From assembly GCA_015680685.1 (NCBI GenBank), contig MNCI01034964.1, positions 156,239 to 220,238 of the forward strand: a stretch of DNA of 64,000 nucleotides, written 5' to 3'. This document shows, in pieces, positions 1 through 11,550 of this stretch (its first letter is position 1; each line of letters begins with the position of its first letter). Source of the DNA: Gnetum montanum (Eukaryota > Streptophyta > Gnetopsida > Gnetales > Gnetaceae). The notes below the pieces were generated by a model. The model saw only the letters and a program-made list of their open reading frames with translations, had not been told where the DNA came from and did not search any database. Both the position numbers and the translations under genes were made by a program.

Positions 1-992
1 TGTATTATGGTTACCTTTTATGCTTTTTGTAGTACCATTCATGGAGTGGGACTCCAATAGGGACATGTAGGTAGACTCTTTTCCTAGACATTCCTCTAAT
101 GTGTCTAATGTACCTGTGAAGTTGTATGACATCACTGATTTAGCAATCTCATGTGCAAAAACTTCATGGGATTTGGAGAGGTCCAACAAATAAATATGGG
201 ATGAAGTTGTGGCATTGAGGGAAAAGGTTCAAAGGTATGAGGATACAATTAGGGATCAATGAGACTGTAAAGCCTTTGTGGAAGCCCAAGTGACTAACTT
301 GGAAAAGTTATGGACTAAGGAGATCACATGGGCATGCCATTAGCATGTCATTTAGGATAAAGAAGTGGTCCTATGGAAGATGGTGAAGCAATGAATGTAG
401 ATTGATGTTATCTCCCAAAAGGTTAAATACCAGAAGGATCACTATGCTTAGGTTCTAAAGTGAGGCAAGACACAAAAGGCCCACAAGCAACAGCATAAGG
501 CCAATTGCGGGGTGTACCTAAATTGGCTTAAGGAAGAGTTAATTGAACAATATAAGAGAGAGCTATTCATTCAAGGGATCCATGAAGAGTGTGGTTATTA
601 ACTCTTTGAAAACTCTCTCAAGGTGGAGCAATCCCCCACTCTTCAAATCACTACCATTGCAAGTGAGATTGCTACAACTATTGTTACTTGTGAACCTCCT
701 ACTTGGAATCCCATAGATAGACCTAGCATTCTTTTTTGGTGTTGATCTTGGGGATGTTGACTGTGTCAACATGATGGAGGACCAAATCCTCCATCATTTG
801 AAGGAAGGCCTTCCCCATCTACCCTCAAAAGTGATGGAGCTAGACTCTTTGTAATTTTGGTATATTTTATGTTTCAGTTTGTGTTTTGAGTCATGAATTT
901 GACTATTGGTTACTAACTAGCTATATGTTCTTACTTTTTAGGCCTCAGAAGACATTGGTGACCCCGATAATAAGGGTGGAAATGACACATAA
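1..992 (+). pseudogene. Decayed coding tail with coiled-coil segment and probable intron
   Basis: I do not recognise this gene. Around 205-345 the + strand reads as a charged, heptad-like helix (for example EVVALREKVQRYEDTIRDQ) broken by stops that look like C-to-T changes. A second readable stretch lies at 750-850. A plausible intron runs from 851 to 941: donor GTAATT, branch-point-like TACTAAC at 911-917, acceptor TTTTTAG. Joining across it gives a short acidic tail (SEDIGDPDNKGG) ending in TAA at 990-992. The coiled coil and position beside a gag-protease unit suggest a transposon-borne protein rather than a host gene; that is inference. It is tail-to-tail with the minus-strand unit that follows. 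The upstream part lies outside the window. Confidence 0.35.
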
Positions 993-1317
993 CCTCTTCC
1001 TTTGAATGCTACTTAGTAGCCTCCTTCAGTTTAGCTTGCTCTTTTATTTTTATGTTGATGGCTATGGTTAGAAAAAACTATGTTATGTATGATTATCCTT
1101 TGATAGTTTTTCCACATAAGGTGGCCATGGCTATATATGTTATGGAAATTTAATTTTAAATGTTAGTTTCATTCTGGCTATAGGCATTCATAGTATTAAA
1201 TGTTGTAAACATGGCTATATTGACATTTTGTTTATGGCTAAGCCATACAAGGAATGTTGCTATTTTTAGGCCATTACGAGCAAAGGTTATATTGTGTGAT
1301 TATGGCTACATTGCTAG
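993..1317. other. Non-coding AT-rich spacer
   Basis: Low-complexity stretch in which the word TATGGCTA recurs loosely (near 1060, 1125, 1210, 1237 and 1300). It grades into the regular 29-bp array to its right. No coding signal is seen on either strand. Confidence 0.5.
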
Positions 1318-1504
1318 TTTAACATCTTAGTATACAAACATACCAATTTAAGGTCATAGCAAACTATAATGCTAGTTTTAGGCCTTAGTAGGCCATAGTG
1401 CCACTTTTATGTCATAGTGGGCATGAATGCTAGTTCAAGGTCATAGTAGACCATAGTGCCAATTTTAGGCCTTAGCAGAGCATAGTGCCAATTTTATGTC
1501 TTAG
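1318..1504. repeat. 29-bp tandem array, about 6.5 units
   Basis: Units start at 1318, 1347, 1376, 1405, 1434, 1463 and 1492, exactly 29 bp apart. They share the frame TTTTAGGCCTTAGTAGGCC followed by ATAGTGCCAA. The array lies just 3' of the protease end of the minus-strand gag-protease unit. A related array with a 32-bp period sits in the matching place at 44003-44161, so the repeat belongs to this element family. Confidence 0.85.
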
Positions 1505-1649
1505 AAAATAGTATCTAAAGAAGATGATTTTTTAATGTTTAAAACATAATTAAAATAATGCAAATATATTTATGGCTACATGCATAACAAAGATATAGTA
1601 AACTACAAAGTACAAAACAAGGCTATTTGGCTATCATGGCATCTAATCA

Positions 1650-4600
1650 TATAGGAATAGGAAGGTTAAGGTAAATTTCACTTGTGTAGACTCTTCCTAA
1701 TCTTTGCAAGATTAGGAAGTAAGTAAGGTATACTCTATACAAGCTTGTACTTGCCATCCTCTTCACTGATGATGTTGAAAGGGAGTTCACCCCATAGTGT
1801 ATCACATTCGTTGTTATTGTTGGTTGTCTTAAGTTTTTGCTTTGCATCACTAGAAGCTCCACTTTAGACCCCTATTTTATGCCCACATTATTGATAGCTA
1901 GGAAGCCACATTATCACCATGAATGACAATTTCACCTCCCTCATAAGGAAGGTGAATTTCTTGGTGTATGAGTGAAGCGACAACTTGTAATTAAGCTAAC
2001 CAAGATCTTCTAAGGATCAAGTTGAATCCTAGTGTCTCTTCTACCACCAAGAAGATCATTTCCCAACTACGAAATCCAAGGAGATAGACCCCTTGATGAC
2101 AACTCTTGATCCATTGAAGGATTTAAGAGCTTTGGTGGTCATAGGTTGTACTTGCATTGTTAGACCTAAGCATTCAGTGATGGTGCATGGGATGACATTG
2201 GTGTCTGCTCCATCATCAACATGCACCCAATGTATTTTAAATTTTCATATTCATATGGTTATGAATAGAGCGTCCATAGTAACCTCACCATTTTGGGTTT
2301 TAACCTTAATTTTACTATTGTGAAATGTTAAGGATGTTGATTTGTCATCCCTTGGTGAGGGAGGAATCATCACTACATTAATGGCTTCCTCATTAGCAAA
2401 AATATCCTCACTAATAGGTATGGAGGTTAACATATTTACTAGCACCTCATGATGTATGGCACAAGTTATGATTAGGTCATATAAAATCAAAGTTGTATTT
2501 TTCTTCTTTAGGTATTTCTTAACTTGGTGCATTGCATTAAGGAAGTTTTTGTCATTGGTCGTAGGCTTGTTACATCGGTTGTGCTTTACTCCCTCCATAT
2601 GTCCCAAAAGCAGACTTCAGCTTTAGGCTATGGCTCCTTTTGATTATCTTGGTTGTGGGCTTTAGTATCCTCCTATGGCTTGTTGGTTGAAGGAGATTGG
2701 GTAGAGGAGGTAACTGGTATAGCCAAAATGGGAGTGGGCTTTGATGGGCCCACTTCCTTTCATGACTCCATCTACTTGTCTCCCTTGTTATCAAGCTTTT
2801 TCTTATACTTCCTCCTTTAGTTGGTAGTTGTTGGTTGTAAGGAGGAGGTAGTAGCATTGGCTACCACAAGGAGTCATTGTGTGGTTGGTTAGGCTACAAT
2901 AGTTTGGGTTATATTGTGTTGGAAAACCTTGATGACAAAAGGTTCCTTTGGAGGCATTCATGATGGTACCCTCATAATGAAAGGAATTCTTGAGCTATGG
3001 GAAGTTGCAGAAGCTCCTTCATTGTAAAGGGGTACATGGATCATGAAAGGTTCTCTTGTAGGTCTCTAATTATCATCAATTTTAAATGCCAAAATAACAT
3101 AAGGGCTATCATTAGCATTCAATGGATCTTTATAGACTTGCATTGACTAGTTTTGTGGTTGAAATGGATTAGAAGCATCTTAGACCAATTCCCTTCTATC
3201 TATCATCCTTTGTAGGTCATCCTTTAGTGAAAAATAGAAGTTTGTATCATGACTGGGTAGTTGATGATAATGGAAAAAGCAGTCTAGCTTGAAGTATTTA
3301 AGAAATTGGGGATCATATTTCATTACCTAGAGGGATCTTTGGCTATCTCACACAAGAATTAATGTTTCGTTCAAGTGGCTTTAGTCATTTGTTTATGTTG
3401 CATGTGCCCGCTTCTTAAGAATTGATCAGGAAACTTGGATGGTTTCTATGGAAAATTAGTGTACTTAGAATTGTCCTTCCTTTCGAAGTTAGGTCTATTT
3501 GTTGTTGATGTATTAGTCCTAGAAGTTAACAATTTGTTACTGTGGTCATTGGTGGGGGCCTTAGGTGGGTTCACCTTTGGCCCTTGGTTCATGGTCTTTT
3601 TTTCCTTGGCTATAATTGCTATAGTAGTGTTGCTTTGTTTGCTCTTTTCTTTGTCTCCTCGAGCATGTTGGGTTTTATATTATATATAGGCTAGATCATG
3701 GTTGCCCTTTGCAGCATCCTGTATGTTTTTAGCTTGTGAGAATGGTTAGCTAAGAGACCATGAATCAAGGTAGTATATTTTACTTTATTAAGTCATTAAC
3801 TACTCCCTTGAATATGGCTAAAAAGTGTGCTTTGGCTATGGCCTCTCATATTTCATTTAGCAGTCCATTCCATTGTTGAATGAAGTTTTGTATGGGGTCT
3901 AAGGGCCCTTGCTTAACCTTCATGATTTGATCAAGCATTGTTTTAGGCTTTAAGTTATACTTAAAGTGGTTGAAAAATTGGGCTTAATTCTTCAAGAGAG
4001 GATATAAATCCTTTGGATAATGCATGATACCAATTGAGTGCTTTTCCAATCAAAGACATAGGAAAAATCCTCATGATGGTGTGAGGCCATGGGTGCAAGA
4101 GCAAACATTTAGATCAAAATGTATTGATGTGAGTATTACGGTTACCCCCTCCATTATATTTGCTAAATTATGAAATGGGGACACCAGGAGAAAGTGTTAA
4201 GGGTGCCACTATAGGACTTATGGGATTGTCCTAGTAGAAGTCCATAATCTTGATGGTTTGTTTGGTAAAGGCTTTAAGCCACTTCAATTCCTCTATTAGG
4301 TCTTGGATCATTTAGAAGGCTTGATCTAAGCCTTGCAATGGTTCCATAGCTTGCGAGGTATGCACATAAGATTATGATATTTGTTGTGAGGCTTGTCACC
4401 TTGTTATGGGTTACATGATAGAAGAAAAAGGCTACGCTATGGTTGTGGCTTGTGGGTCAAGAAAAAGGAAAAGATGTTTGTGCTAGTACTTGAGGAACAA
4501 ATGGGGCAAATGTAGTGTGTGATCCTTGTGTTGCATGGGGTCCCATTATGACCCCATGTGAGTAGTTATTGGATTTGCGGTGGTAAAACCCACCCTTGAT

Positions 4601-5252
4601 GATTTTTTTATTTCATGGCTATGTTGCAAATGATATTGATATGTTATTATTTGTTGTTTGTGGCATTGACTAAGTGTGATGTGTAACCACAATCGGCGTA
4701 GGGTCTACTATAGTAGGACATGAAGGAGTGGAAGATGGTGGCATCATGCCCATGGAGAAAATAAAGGCATTAGGGGAAGGTTCTATGACATTGGGGGATG
4801 TTTGGTTGAATAGTCCTCGAAGGATATTTTCAAGCTTAGATTCTACCCTAAATTCATCCTCTTCTTCCTATTGTTCCTCAAAAGTAGGCTGGTCATCTTC
4901 CTTGTCTATGGCAATCAATTGGGCTAGGACATTAGAATAGACATTATTTAGAGGAATTTCTTCATATAGGGAAGGGCTATATTCTTTCCCATCCCTATGT
5001 ATGAGCTAAAATTCCCTCTTGGGTTTGGCTTTGATTTGGGGAACTAGCGTACCTACTTGAATTTTGATACAAATGAAGTTATAGTGGTCTTCATTAATGG
5101 TTGCAAAATCAGGGCTCTCCCCTTTGACTCTTGATGATTACCTATACTTAATGACTAGAAGGTCTTTAGGATCATGCACCCTCATGACTTGTTGGTTATG
5201 ATCTTTAGTAGCGAAGGTGAAGGAAAATTTGGTGGATTTTTGAAAAGGCATG
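1650..5252 (-). pseudogene. Gag-protease polyprotein relic, Ty3/gypsy family B, copy 1
   Basis: Minus-strand reading, 5' to 3': a start-like MPFQKSTKF at 5252; a retrotransposon Gag domain at about 4130-3880 with the typical segment IGKALNWYHALSKG; a conserved plant Gag motif near 3290-3200 (YHQLPSHDTNFYFSLKDDLQ, compare the usual YHxxxGHxTDxCxxLKxxIQ); a variable linker; and an aspartic-protease-like domain with VDDGADTNVIP at about 2190-2225 and FNLILRRSWL near 1995. Stops and frameshifts interrupt every domain, so it is dead. No reverse transcriptase or integrase follows: the protease runs into non-coding DNA and a 29-bp array. The order matches the second copy at 44170-47838 and defines the family. 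The motif style resembles Gag of plant Tat/Ogre-type elements, which I cannot verify here. Confidence 0.8.
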
Positions 5253-5720
5253 GTTATAGTGCTGAGAATTGTTTAAGTATAGGCTATAAATGTTAAGATA
5301 GGAGTAAATTCCAATGAATGGAATTCAAAAAATTTTAGAGGAAATGAAAATGACTAAAAATGATATACTTACTATAATTAGTAAGTGGGGGATAAGGGGG
5401 GTTTACCCCTTTACCAGAAATAGAATATTGACAATGTTGGCTTTAAACTCCACCCAAATTGACCTCCCAAGTGCCTCTACGCTAGGTCTGGAAAGGAGGG
5501 AAAGAAGGCAATCTGAGATAATTGAAAACACATACCTTCTTATTCCAACATCAAAGAAAGGGGGAAAAGTTTTAAGCCCAAAATGGAAACTTGGCAATTT
5601 CCAAAGATGGTTTTGGTAGGTTTCCAACCTTTACCAAAAAGGAGGGGAAAGTAGGCTTGGTTGGTATGGAAACCAATGTTGGTTTAGTAAGAAATATTAT
5701 GGCAATAAAAATTAAATGTT
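5253..5720. other. Spacer with one short unsupported open frame
   Basis: This links the 5' side of the gag-protease unit to the inverted repeat. A 101-codon + strand frame at 5314-5619 has no motif I recognise and a nearly equally open frame opposite it, so I do not call a gene. Its GC content is slightly higher than its surroundings. Confidence 0.4.
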
Positions 5721-5901
5721 TCTCTACCAGTTACCCAACTTAGTTTTACCCTCTTAGTCAAGTTTGCTCTTTCTTTGTTTGTTCATGGTGTTTATAAGAA
5801 ATAAATCTCTTGCATAAATAATGGTCAAAAATGCCATGAACAAACAAAGAAAGAGCAAACTTTACCAAATGGGTAAAACTAAATTGGATAAGTGGTAGAG
5901 A
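5721..5901. repeat. Long inverted repeat (hairpin), arms about 67 bp
   Basis: The left arm (5721-5788) and right arm (5834-5901) are reverse complements with a few mismatches, separated by about 45 bp. The core ATGAACAAACAAAGAAAGAG is identical in both arms. A third copy, in the right-arm orientation, lies at 10988-11060, the other side of the Helitron coding region. The repeat therefore marks an edge sequence of that element or of a foldback element around it. Confidence 0.8.
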
Positions 5902-6013
5902 AATAGAGGAGGGATGAGTGATTCCATTTTTAGTTATCTTGTTACCTCGGCCAGTAGTTGGGCCTGGTTAACATCATTTTTTTAAAAATCATCTTGGCCA
6001 ATTGATATATATN

Positions 6014-6155
6014 TAATTCTACTTTGGAGATGCTTAGCATTTGAAATATTTTTGTATCTTTGCATAGAGAAAGGAGGATGAATCTTTAAAGAATCAATGG
6101 CCTTGACTCTAGATAATGCAACAAACGTTAGACTCGTAAGTTCTCTTGTGTAGTG
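6014..6155 (-). pseudogene. Extra copy of Helitron helicase C-terminus
   Basis: The minus strand reads TFVALSRVKAIDSLKIHPPF, the Pif1-type helicase motif VI with the arginine preserved (VALSRV). In the main gene copy at 6430-6575 the same position reads VALSSV. The fragment begins right after the N at 6013 and is cut off from the rest of a helicase. Confidence 0.75.
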
Positions 6156-8369
6156 GTTTTGTAGGCTATGAGTAGAATTTAATTATTTTTTTTATTTTTT
6201 AAGTTATCATCACTATTTGCATTCCAAATAATATATATTGGTAGACATAACTTGGTTAAAATAAAAGTTTATATATTTCGTATATGTTGATGAAGGAATA
6301 CATTGCATAATTATTGCAACAAACATTACGAGCTATATAATAGGATTGAACAAAAGGAAAAATACAATGATAACTGTGAACTCAATATGCCCAATCCTCT
6401 AATTGAGCAAAAATGAACTTCCTATGCAATTATACTTTGGAGATGTTTAGCATCTCAAATATTTCTGTATCTTTGCACAGAGAAAGGAGGATGAATCTTC
6501 AAAGAATCAATGGCCTTGACACTAGATAATGCAACAAACATTAGACCTGTAACTTCTCTTGAAATAATGTTAATAGTAGCCTTATCTAGTATCATTCCTT
6601 GAAATTTATGAATAGTCATGGTTCATGCCAACTGTAAAGGTAACCATTTCATTTCATAAATTGATGCAACAACCATTCAAAAATTTATCTTTGTAGTCAA
6701 TGTTCAAATTAAAATGAATGGTTGTTGCATCAATGTCAAATACTGCAACTCCTGTGGGTGCCATTACAAGTAAAGCATTATGTTTTTCATTATAGTATTT
6801 CATGAAAGCATTACTAAGTGTGTCTATGAGAAATGACTTTCCCGTACCAGCTGTTCCCTAGATAATAATTCTCAAAGGGGAAACAACTTCATCTGTTGAC
6901 TATGAAAACATCATGTGGCCTACAAATTTATTGTAGTACTTTTGCTTTGCACCTAGCTTATCAGAATCATAGGCATTGTAGTCATGATCAATAACAATCA
7001 TGGACCGAGATGATCTATTGCTAGCAATAAAACTTGCAGTGAATTTTGTAACATCCTCTCCCAAATACTGTAACATCCAGTTATGCATTCTATCAACATC
7101 TTGTAGCCCAAGCATCTCCACTTCTATTCTTTGAAAATGACTTGTTGATAAGAGATGATGGTTGAGGATTTTAAAATCATATTCCTCATGATCTTGCACC
7201 TAGGGAGTTACATCTACAAATTATCTTTCTTCCTCCAAAGCTTGCTAGAATTCTTCATCAGTATTAATCTCTAATGCTACATATAGATGTTGAATAGAAA
7301 ACCACTTCATTTCATTATCCTCATCATTAGAACCAAGACCTCACTTCACATTTCTAAATGGATAATGTAACAACAACATGGCCCAACAGTATTCAATCCA
7401 TTTTTTTCTCCTTGGTTTGGTGGGATGAGAAACTTGAGATAATATTTCACAATAGCATCTAGTTCTTGGTGACATGGATTCCAATTTGGGTTGGACTTAT
7501 TATTCATGTTGCAATTGTACTCTTTAAAATTCTATAGTAATGAGACACCCTCCATCGAAACCAAATGTTTCTGATACATATTAATAAGAGTTGTGTAGTT
7601 TTCAACTTCATTAGTTTCATCTGAATTAATTTAAACTTTTTTGTACACATCTTGAGAAACATTGAGTGTGTGGAAAACACGACTACAATTTACCAATGAA
7701 AGCACATACAACATGTGACAACCCTCCATAGCATCAATGTCTCTATCTATAGTGGCATCCATCATGAGCCTTCTATAGACTGATAGAGCATCTTCATGAG
7801 GATCCCTTGACTTAGAAATTTACAATAACATGTCATGAAAAGATTGTGATTTCTTCTCTATTTTAGCTGCATATTTTGTGATATATTTTATGACACCATA
7901 TCGTGACATTACTGGCTGAAAATTTGTATTTTCCCTCCATGTCTGAAGCATCATTCTATTATGAACATTAAGCCAAAATTGTTTCTTCAAGGAACATATG
8001 TAATCTCATTATTATTTTTTGGATCTCTCAGAGTTGATTCTAAATATAATGATCAAGGAACACTATACCTAGAATTGAAAAATACAAAAGTTGAATATCT
8101 ATATATTTTTTTCCATGATAAATTAAAGTTTACTTGCTAATAAAAATGAATGCAATAATGAGGAAATAGTACTGATACAACATTTTGATTAAAAAGTGGC
8201 ACCTACAAACTCCTTTGTCATTACGTTTTCGTAAGCATGCACTCGGTTTGTATATAGTATGTCTTTGAATAGCATTAAGCAAATTAGCATAATCAATTTC
8301 CAGATCCATACATTGTAGTTGTTCAACAATCAACTCACATGGATGACATAACATATTTACACATAAAGC

Positions 8370-8486
8370 CTAAGTGAGAAGAGAAATTGAAAGAAGTAAC
8401 AATGGAGAAATTAATTTCTTTGTATTCTAAGCAATATCAACAAAAAAGCTTTGTGTAAAGAATAGAAAATATAAATAAGAATTTAC
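8370..8486 (-). other. Intron in Helitron Rep gene
   Basis: Minus-strand donor GTAAAT (ends at 8486) and acceptor CACTTAG (8370 side). Splicing joins ANEHPNN to ALCVNMLCHPCEL in phase 0, matching the continuous family pattern there. Confidence 0.75.
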
Positions 8487-9120
8487 ATTATTTGGATGTT
8501 CATTAGCTATAAATCTTAGATTCCATGCATTTGTAATTGAATCAGAAAATTCCTTTGTCCTATGCATGACGTAAGGATCATTATGATCATGCTCAACTAC
8601 ATTTGGAGCACCTTGTATCCACAAGAAACCATGCACATGTGGATATTTGCGATGCTGCCACTCATATCATATCCAATAGTCAACAACATGGAACTTGTTC
8701 ATCAAAACTATTTTAAGAAAGGACGATGATGCATGAACTCTACAACTATATGTGGATTTTTTATGATATTACGTTGCTCTAACATTTGAGTTTAGATGAG
8801 TTCTCTTGTGGATATCCTTCCATTAGGTTATGCAACTCAGGCCAATAGAGATCTACTACACTTAGAGTAAAGAAAAAGTAGGTGTTCCCAATTGATTCAC
8901 GATGTCAGTTAGCTCTACTTTACATTTTCTCCAATAAGATAGTGTATCATGAATGGATATACCATATCACATTAAATTATCAACAATGACATGTGATGGA
9001 GCATTATTCAATTGTTCTTGTAGTTCTTCAATAGTTCTGGATGCATCAACAATATTTAAAAAAAATACAATGGTAGATACCATTGTCTGTCTCTTTCTAA
9101 TGATATTATAGATATAATAC

Positions 9121-9210
9121 CTACAAATAAATCACACATTGTTGCTTAAATGTTATAAAAAAACATTATGAATAATGATAATAACAAACAAATGGAGAAT
9201 TAATATTTAC
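9121..9210 (-). other. Intron in Helitron Rep gene
   Basis: Donor GTAAAT at 9210-9205 and acceptor TTTGTAG at 9121. Splicing joins the codons of CHKRFR to YYIYNIIRKR, restoring the uninterrupted HPRFR-like segment expected of Helitron proteins. Length 90 bp. Confidence 0.85.
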
Positions 9211-10440
9211 CTGAATCGCTTATGGCATCCAAATTTACCTTCTTTATAGTGAATAATATGTTTTTCATATTCATGCAATTTAACATCTTTAGCCCTTCTC
9301 TCAAGAAAATTGCAAGGAAAAAGACTTGGAAATGCCATCATAAACAACCTCATCAAGTTAAACTCATTAATAGGAGAATTAGACATGGAAGGCCACTGAG
9401 CAGCATCTAAATCCTGCAATGATGAATTGTGAATCCATGCTCTTATCCAATTAATTTCCTTTCTTACAATCCCAAGACATTGTGCAACTGATGATGTGTG
9501 ACTAATAATGTTTTCTTCATCTATCTGAAGCAAAGAACCTTGAAAATGCAATCTCATTTCTCCATCCTTTTCATTGAAATATAAGGAATGCTATGGAATA
9601 TGTTAACAACACCAGTATTAGCAATGTCATCTAATGCATGCATATCGATCTTGACATCTTGATAGTACAGATCATTTGCCTTCTTAAAAATCAAAGCTTC
9701 ATAAACTTGTCTCTTGTTGACAATGAAATTATACTTGGTGCCCATTTGGTCTTCTCTTTTCAATATCAAGAAAGGGATATTTGTAATTCTAAGAGGAAGT
9801 CTTTAGTAATCTATGTGACATCCTGAGCAAAGCTAATTGTATGACCTTTATACTTGAACTATCCACCAAATACATGTGTAACTTGTAAAATGGGATTGAT
9901 TTTTGCAATTAACATTTCTTCAAGCTTAGTTAAACAGCCTAAGATAGGTGGTTGGATACCAGGATCCATGTTATTTTCAATAGAAAATCGTTTGATTTTA
10001 CAACCAAAACTGTCAAGAATATTATGTTTCTTTTCATTAATGCACATATTGCATATGGGTCCTCTACTTCTGGTTGAATCCAATAATATGTCAAGAAACA
10101 TTTTGTTGCATACATTGTAGGAATGTGGATTTGCAAAACTTCTAACTATAGTATTAACATTATGTATTGCTTGAGCAATTTTTGTACTTGCCTTTTGCAA
10201 TCTTGGGAAAGACTGAATAGGTTTTGAAGAAGGCATTTCCATTGTTGGTGCACTAACAACATCTATAGCTTCATTTATTCAATGAAATAAATTTTCCTCC
10301 TGTAGACGTTGCCTCTTTCGACACTTACTCTCATTATAATGTGGTTGTTTCTGATCTTCTTGTAATTGTTGTTCTTCTTCGTGTGTAATTTTTGGAATAG
10401 ACGTTGCTTGATTAACAAGAAAAAATACATTTCTAATGTC

Positions 10441-10517
10441 CTGCAAAAAAAAATTTAAAATTTAAACTACAAATTGAATTAAAATATGTACCAACTTGAG
10501 TATGGGCAAACACCAAC
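10441..10517 (-). other. Intron in Helitron N-terminal region
   Basis: Donor GCAG|GTTGGT (10517 side), T-rich tract, acceptor TTTTTGCAG (10441 side). Length 77 bp. It separates two short exon-like stretches upstream of the DUF6570-like domain. Confidence 0.6.
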
Positions 10518-10619
10518 CTGCATTTCTTCTTGATTATTTACATTATTAGTATCAATAATGTGGATCATTACATTGGATGAATTTCCAAGTGATGAGAGGG
10601 GATTTGAAGTTGACACTGC

Positions 10620-10719
10620 CTAAAAAATATATATGCAATATAAGTATGTAAATAAAATGAGAAGATTTCCCTATGATAAATATTTTTTAAAAAATATTAA
10701 AAATGCATAAATTACATAC
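10620..10719 (-). other. Intron in Helitron N-terminal region
   Basis: Donor GTATGT and acceptor TATTTTTTAG on the minus strand, 100 bp, AT-rich. It follows the basic segment EERRGFLK, which is typical of Helitron N-termini. Confidence 0.65.
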
Positions 10720-10966
10720 TCTTGAATTTCGTAGAATTAGTTGCCATTCTCGTTTACCTCATTTTGCTTGTCATTTTAGAAATCCTCTTCTCTCCTCTAT
10801 AGTCATTGATTCTAGATTTTTAGTTTCTATAATTTGTGGTCATCCTCTACCTCGGCCATGCTGATGCACACACCCACTTCCACGACTTCCATGAATTGCA
10901 TTACTTGTTGTAGTAGATGATTGTTGTTGTTCATCTTGAAGAGAGTGTTCTATAATAAATCTCTTC

Positions 10967-11527
10967 CATAAATAATGGTCAAAAATGGCATGAACAAACA
11001 AAGAAAGAGCAAACTTGACTGAGAGGGTAAAACTAAATTAAGTGGTAAAAAAACTGAGGAGGGATGAGTGATTCCATTTTTAGTTATCTTGTTACCTCAC
11101 CTAGTAGTCGGGCTTGGTTAACATCATTTTTTTAAAAAAAATCATCCTGGCCAATTGATATATATAAGCTAGTGGAGCAGTTAAAAAGGCTATGAGTAGA
11201 ATTCAATTATTTTTTTTATTTTTTAAGTTATCATCACTATTTGCATTCCAAATAATATATACTGATAAACATAAATTGGTTAAAATAAAAGTTTATATAT
11301 TTTGTAGATGTTGATGAAGGAATGCATTGCACAATTACTACAACAAACATTACAAAGCTATATAATAGGATTGAGCAAAAGGAAAAATACAATGATAACT
11401 GTGAACTCAATATGTCTAATCCTCCAATTGAGCAAAACAAACTTCCTATGCAATTCTACTTTGGAGATGTTTAGCATTTAAAATATTTCTGTATCTTTGC
11501 ACAGAGAAAAGAGGATAAATCTTTAAA
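10967..11527 (-). repeat. Direct-repeat copy of Helitron flank and helicase tail
   Basis: 11440-11527 encodes a third copy of the helicase tail on the minus strand (SVQRYRNILNAKHLQS). 11190-11440 repeats the non-coding sequence 3' of the main gene, and 10967-11170 repeats the sequence at 5819-6012. The match stops abruptly at about 11527, next to an unrelated + strand coding fragment. Confidence 0.8.
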
Positions 11528-11550
11528 GAAACATAATATTCTTGATAATT

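Larger units (their letters stand above)
6430..10960 (-). pseudogene. Helitron replicase/helicase (DUF6570 + HUH Rep + Pif1 helicase), decayed
   Basis: Domains in minus-strand order: a basic N-terminus (10930-10730); a DUF6570-like region with MDPGIQPPILGCLTKLEEML (about 9980-9920); the Helitron N-domain around 9557-8790; the HUH nuclease motif PHVHGF at 8625-8642; the catalytic Tyr pair in YITKYAAK at 7862-7885; and Pif1 Walker A GTAGTGKSF at 6831-6857. Late helicase motifs (TIHKFQG, then VALSSV) lie at 6640-6500. These are the replication-initiator and 5'-3' helicase activities used for rolling-circle transposition. The gene is split by introns (listed separately), which plant Helitrons often have. 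It is inactive: stops such as GTPases-like TAG before Walker A, and helicase motifs II-IV deleted at about 6660-6735. Much of the Rep domain is otherwise still readable. Confidence 0.92.
5819..11527 (-). mobile_element. Helitron remnant with duplicated end segments
   Basis: The Rep/helicase pseudogene is bounded by direct repeats: 5819-6012 matches about 10967-11170, and 6170-6510 matches 11190-11527, the latter including the start of the helicase C-terminus. Helitrons are rolling-circle DNA transposons that make no target duplication, so exact ends cannot be read from TSDs. I could not settle on a 5' TC or 3' hairpin-CTRR end. The repeats imply two or more partly overlapping or tandem copies. 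A single N at 6013 lies exactly where one repeat stops matching, so part of this arrangement may be an assembly join. Confidence 0.75.

Noticed and set aside
1318-1504. Regularly spaced 29-bp repeats as a CRISPR array
   Set aside because: Units are contiguous without unique spacers, diverged, and in a plant context; it is a minisatellite.
5314-5627. Opposed 101- and 74-codon frames
   Set aside because: Both strands are open over the same bases and neither encodes a known motif.
11165-11195. CTAG near 11169 as the Helitron 3' terminus
   Set aside because: No stable hairpin lies at the expected distance and the flanking base is not T; the other copy diverges before this point.
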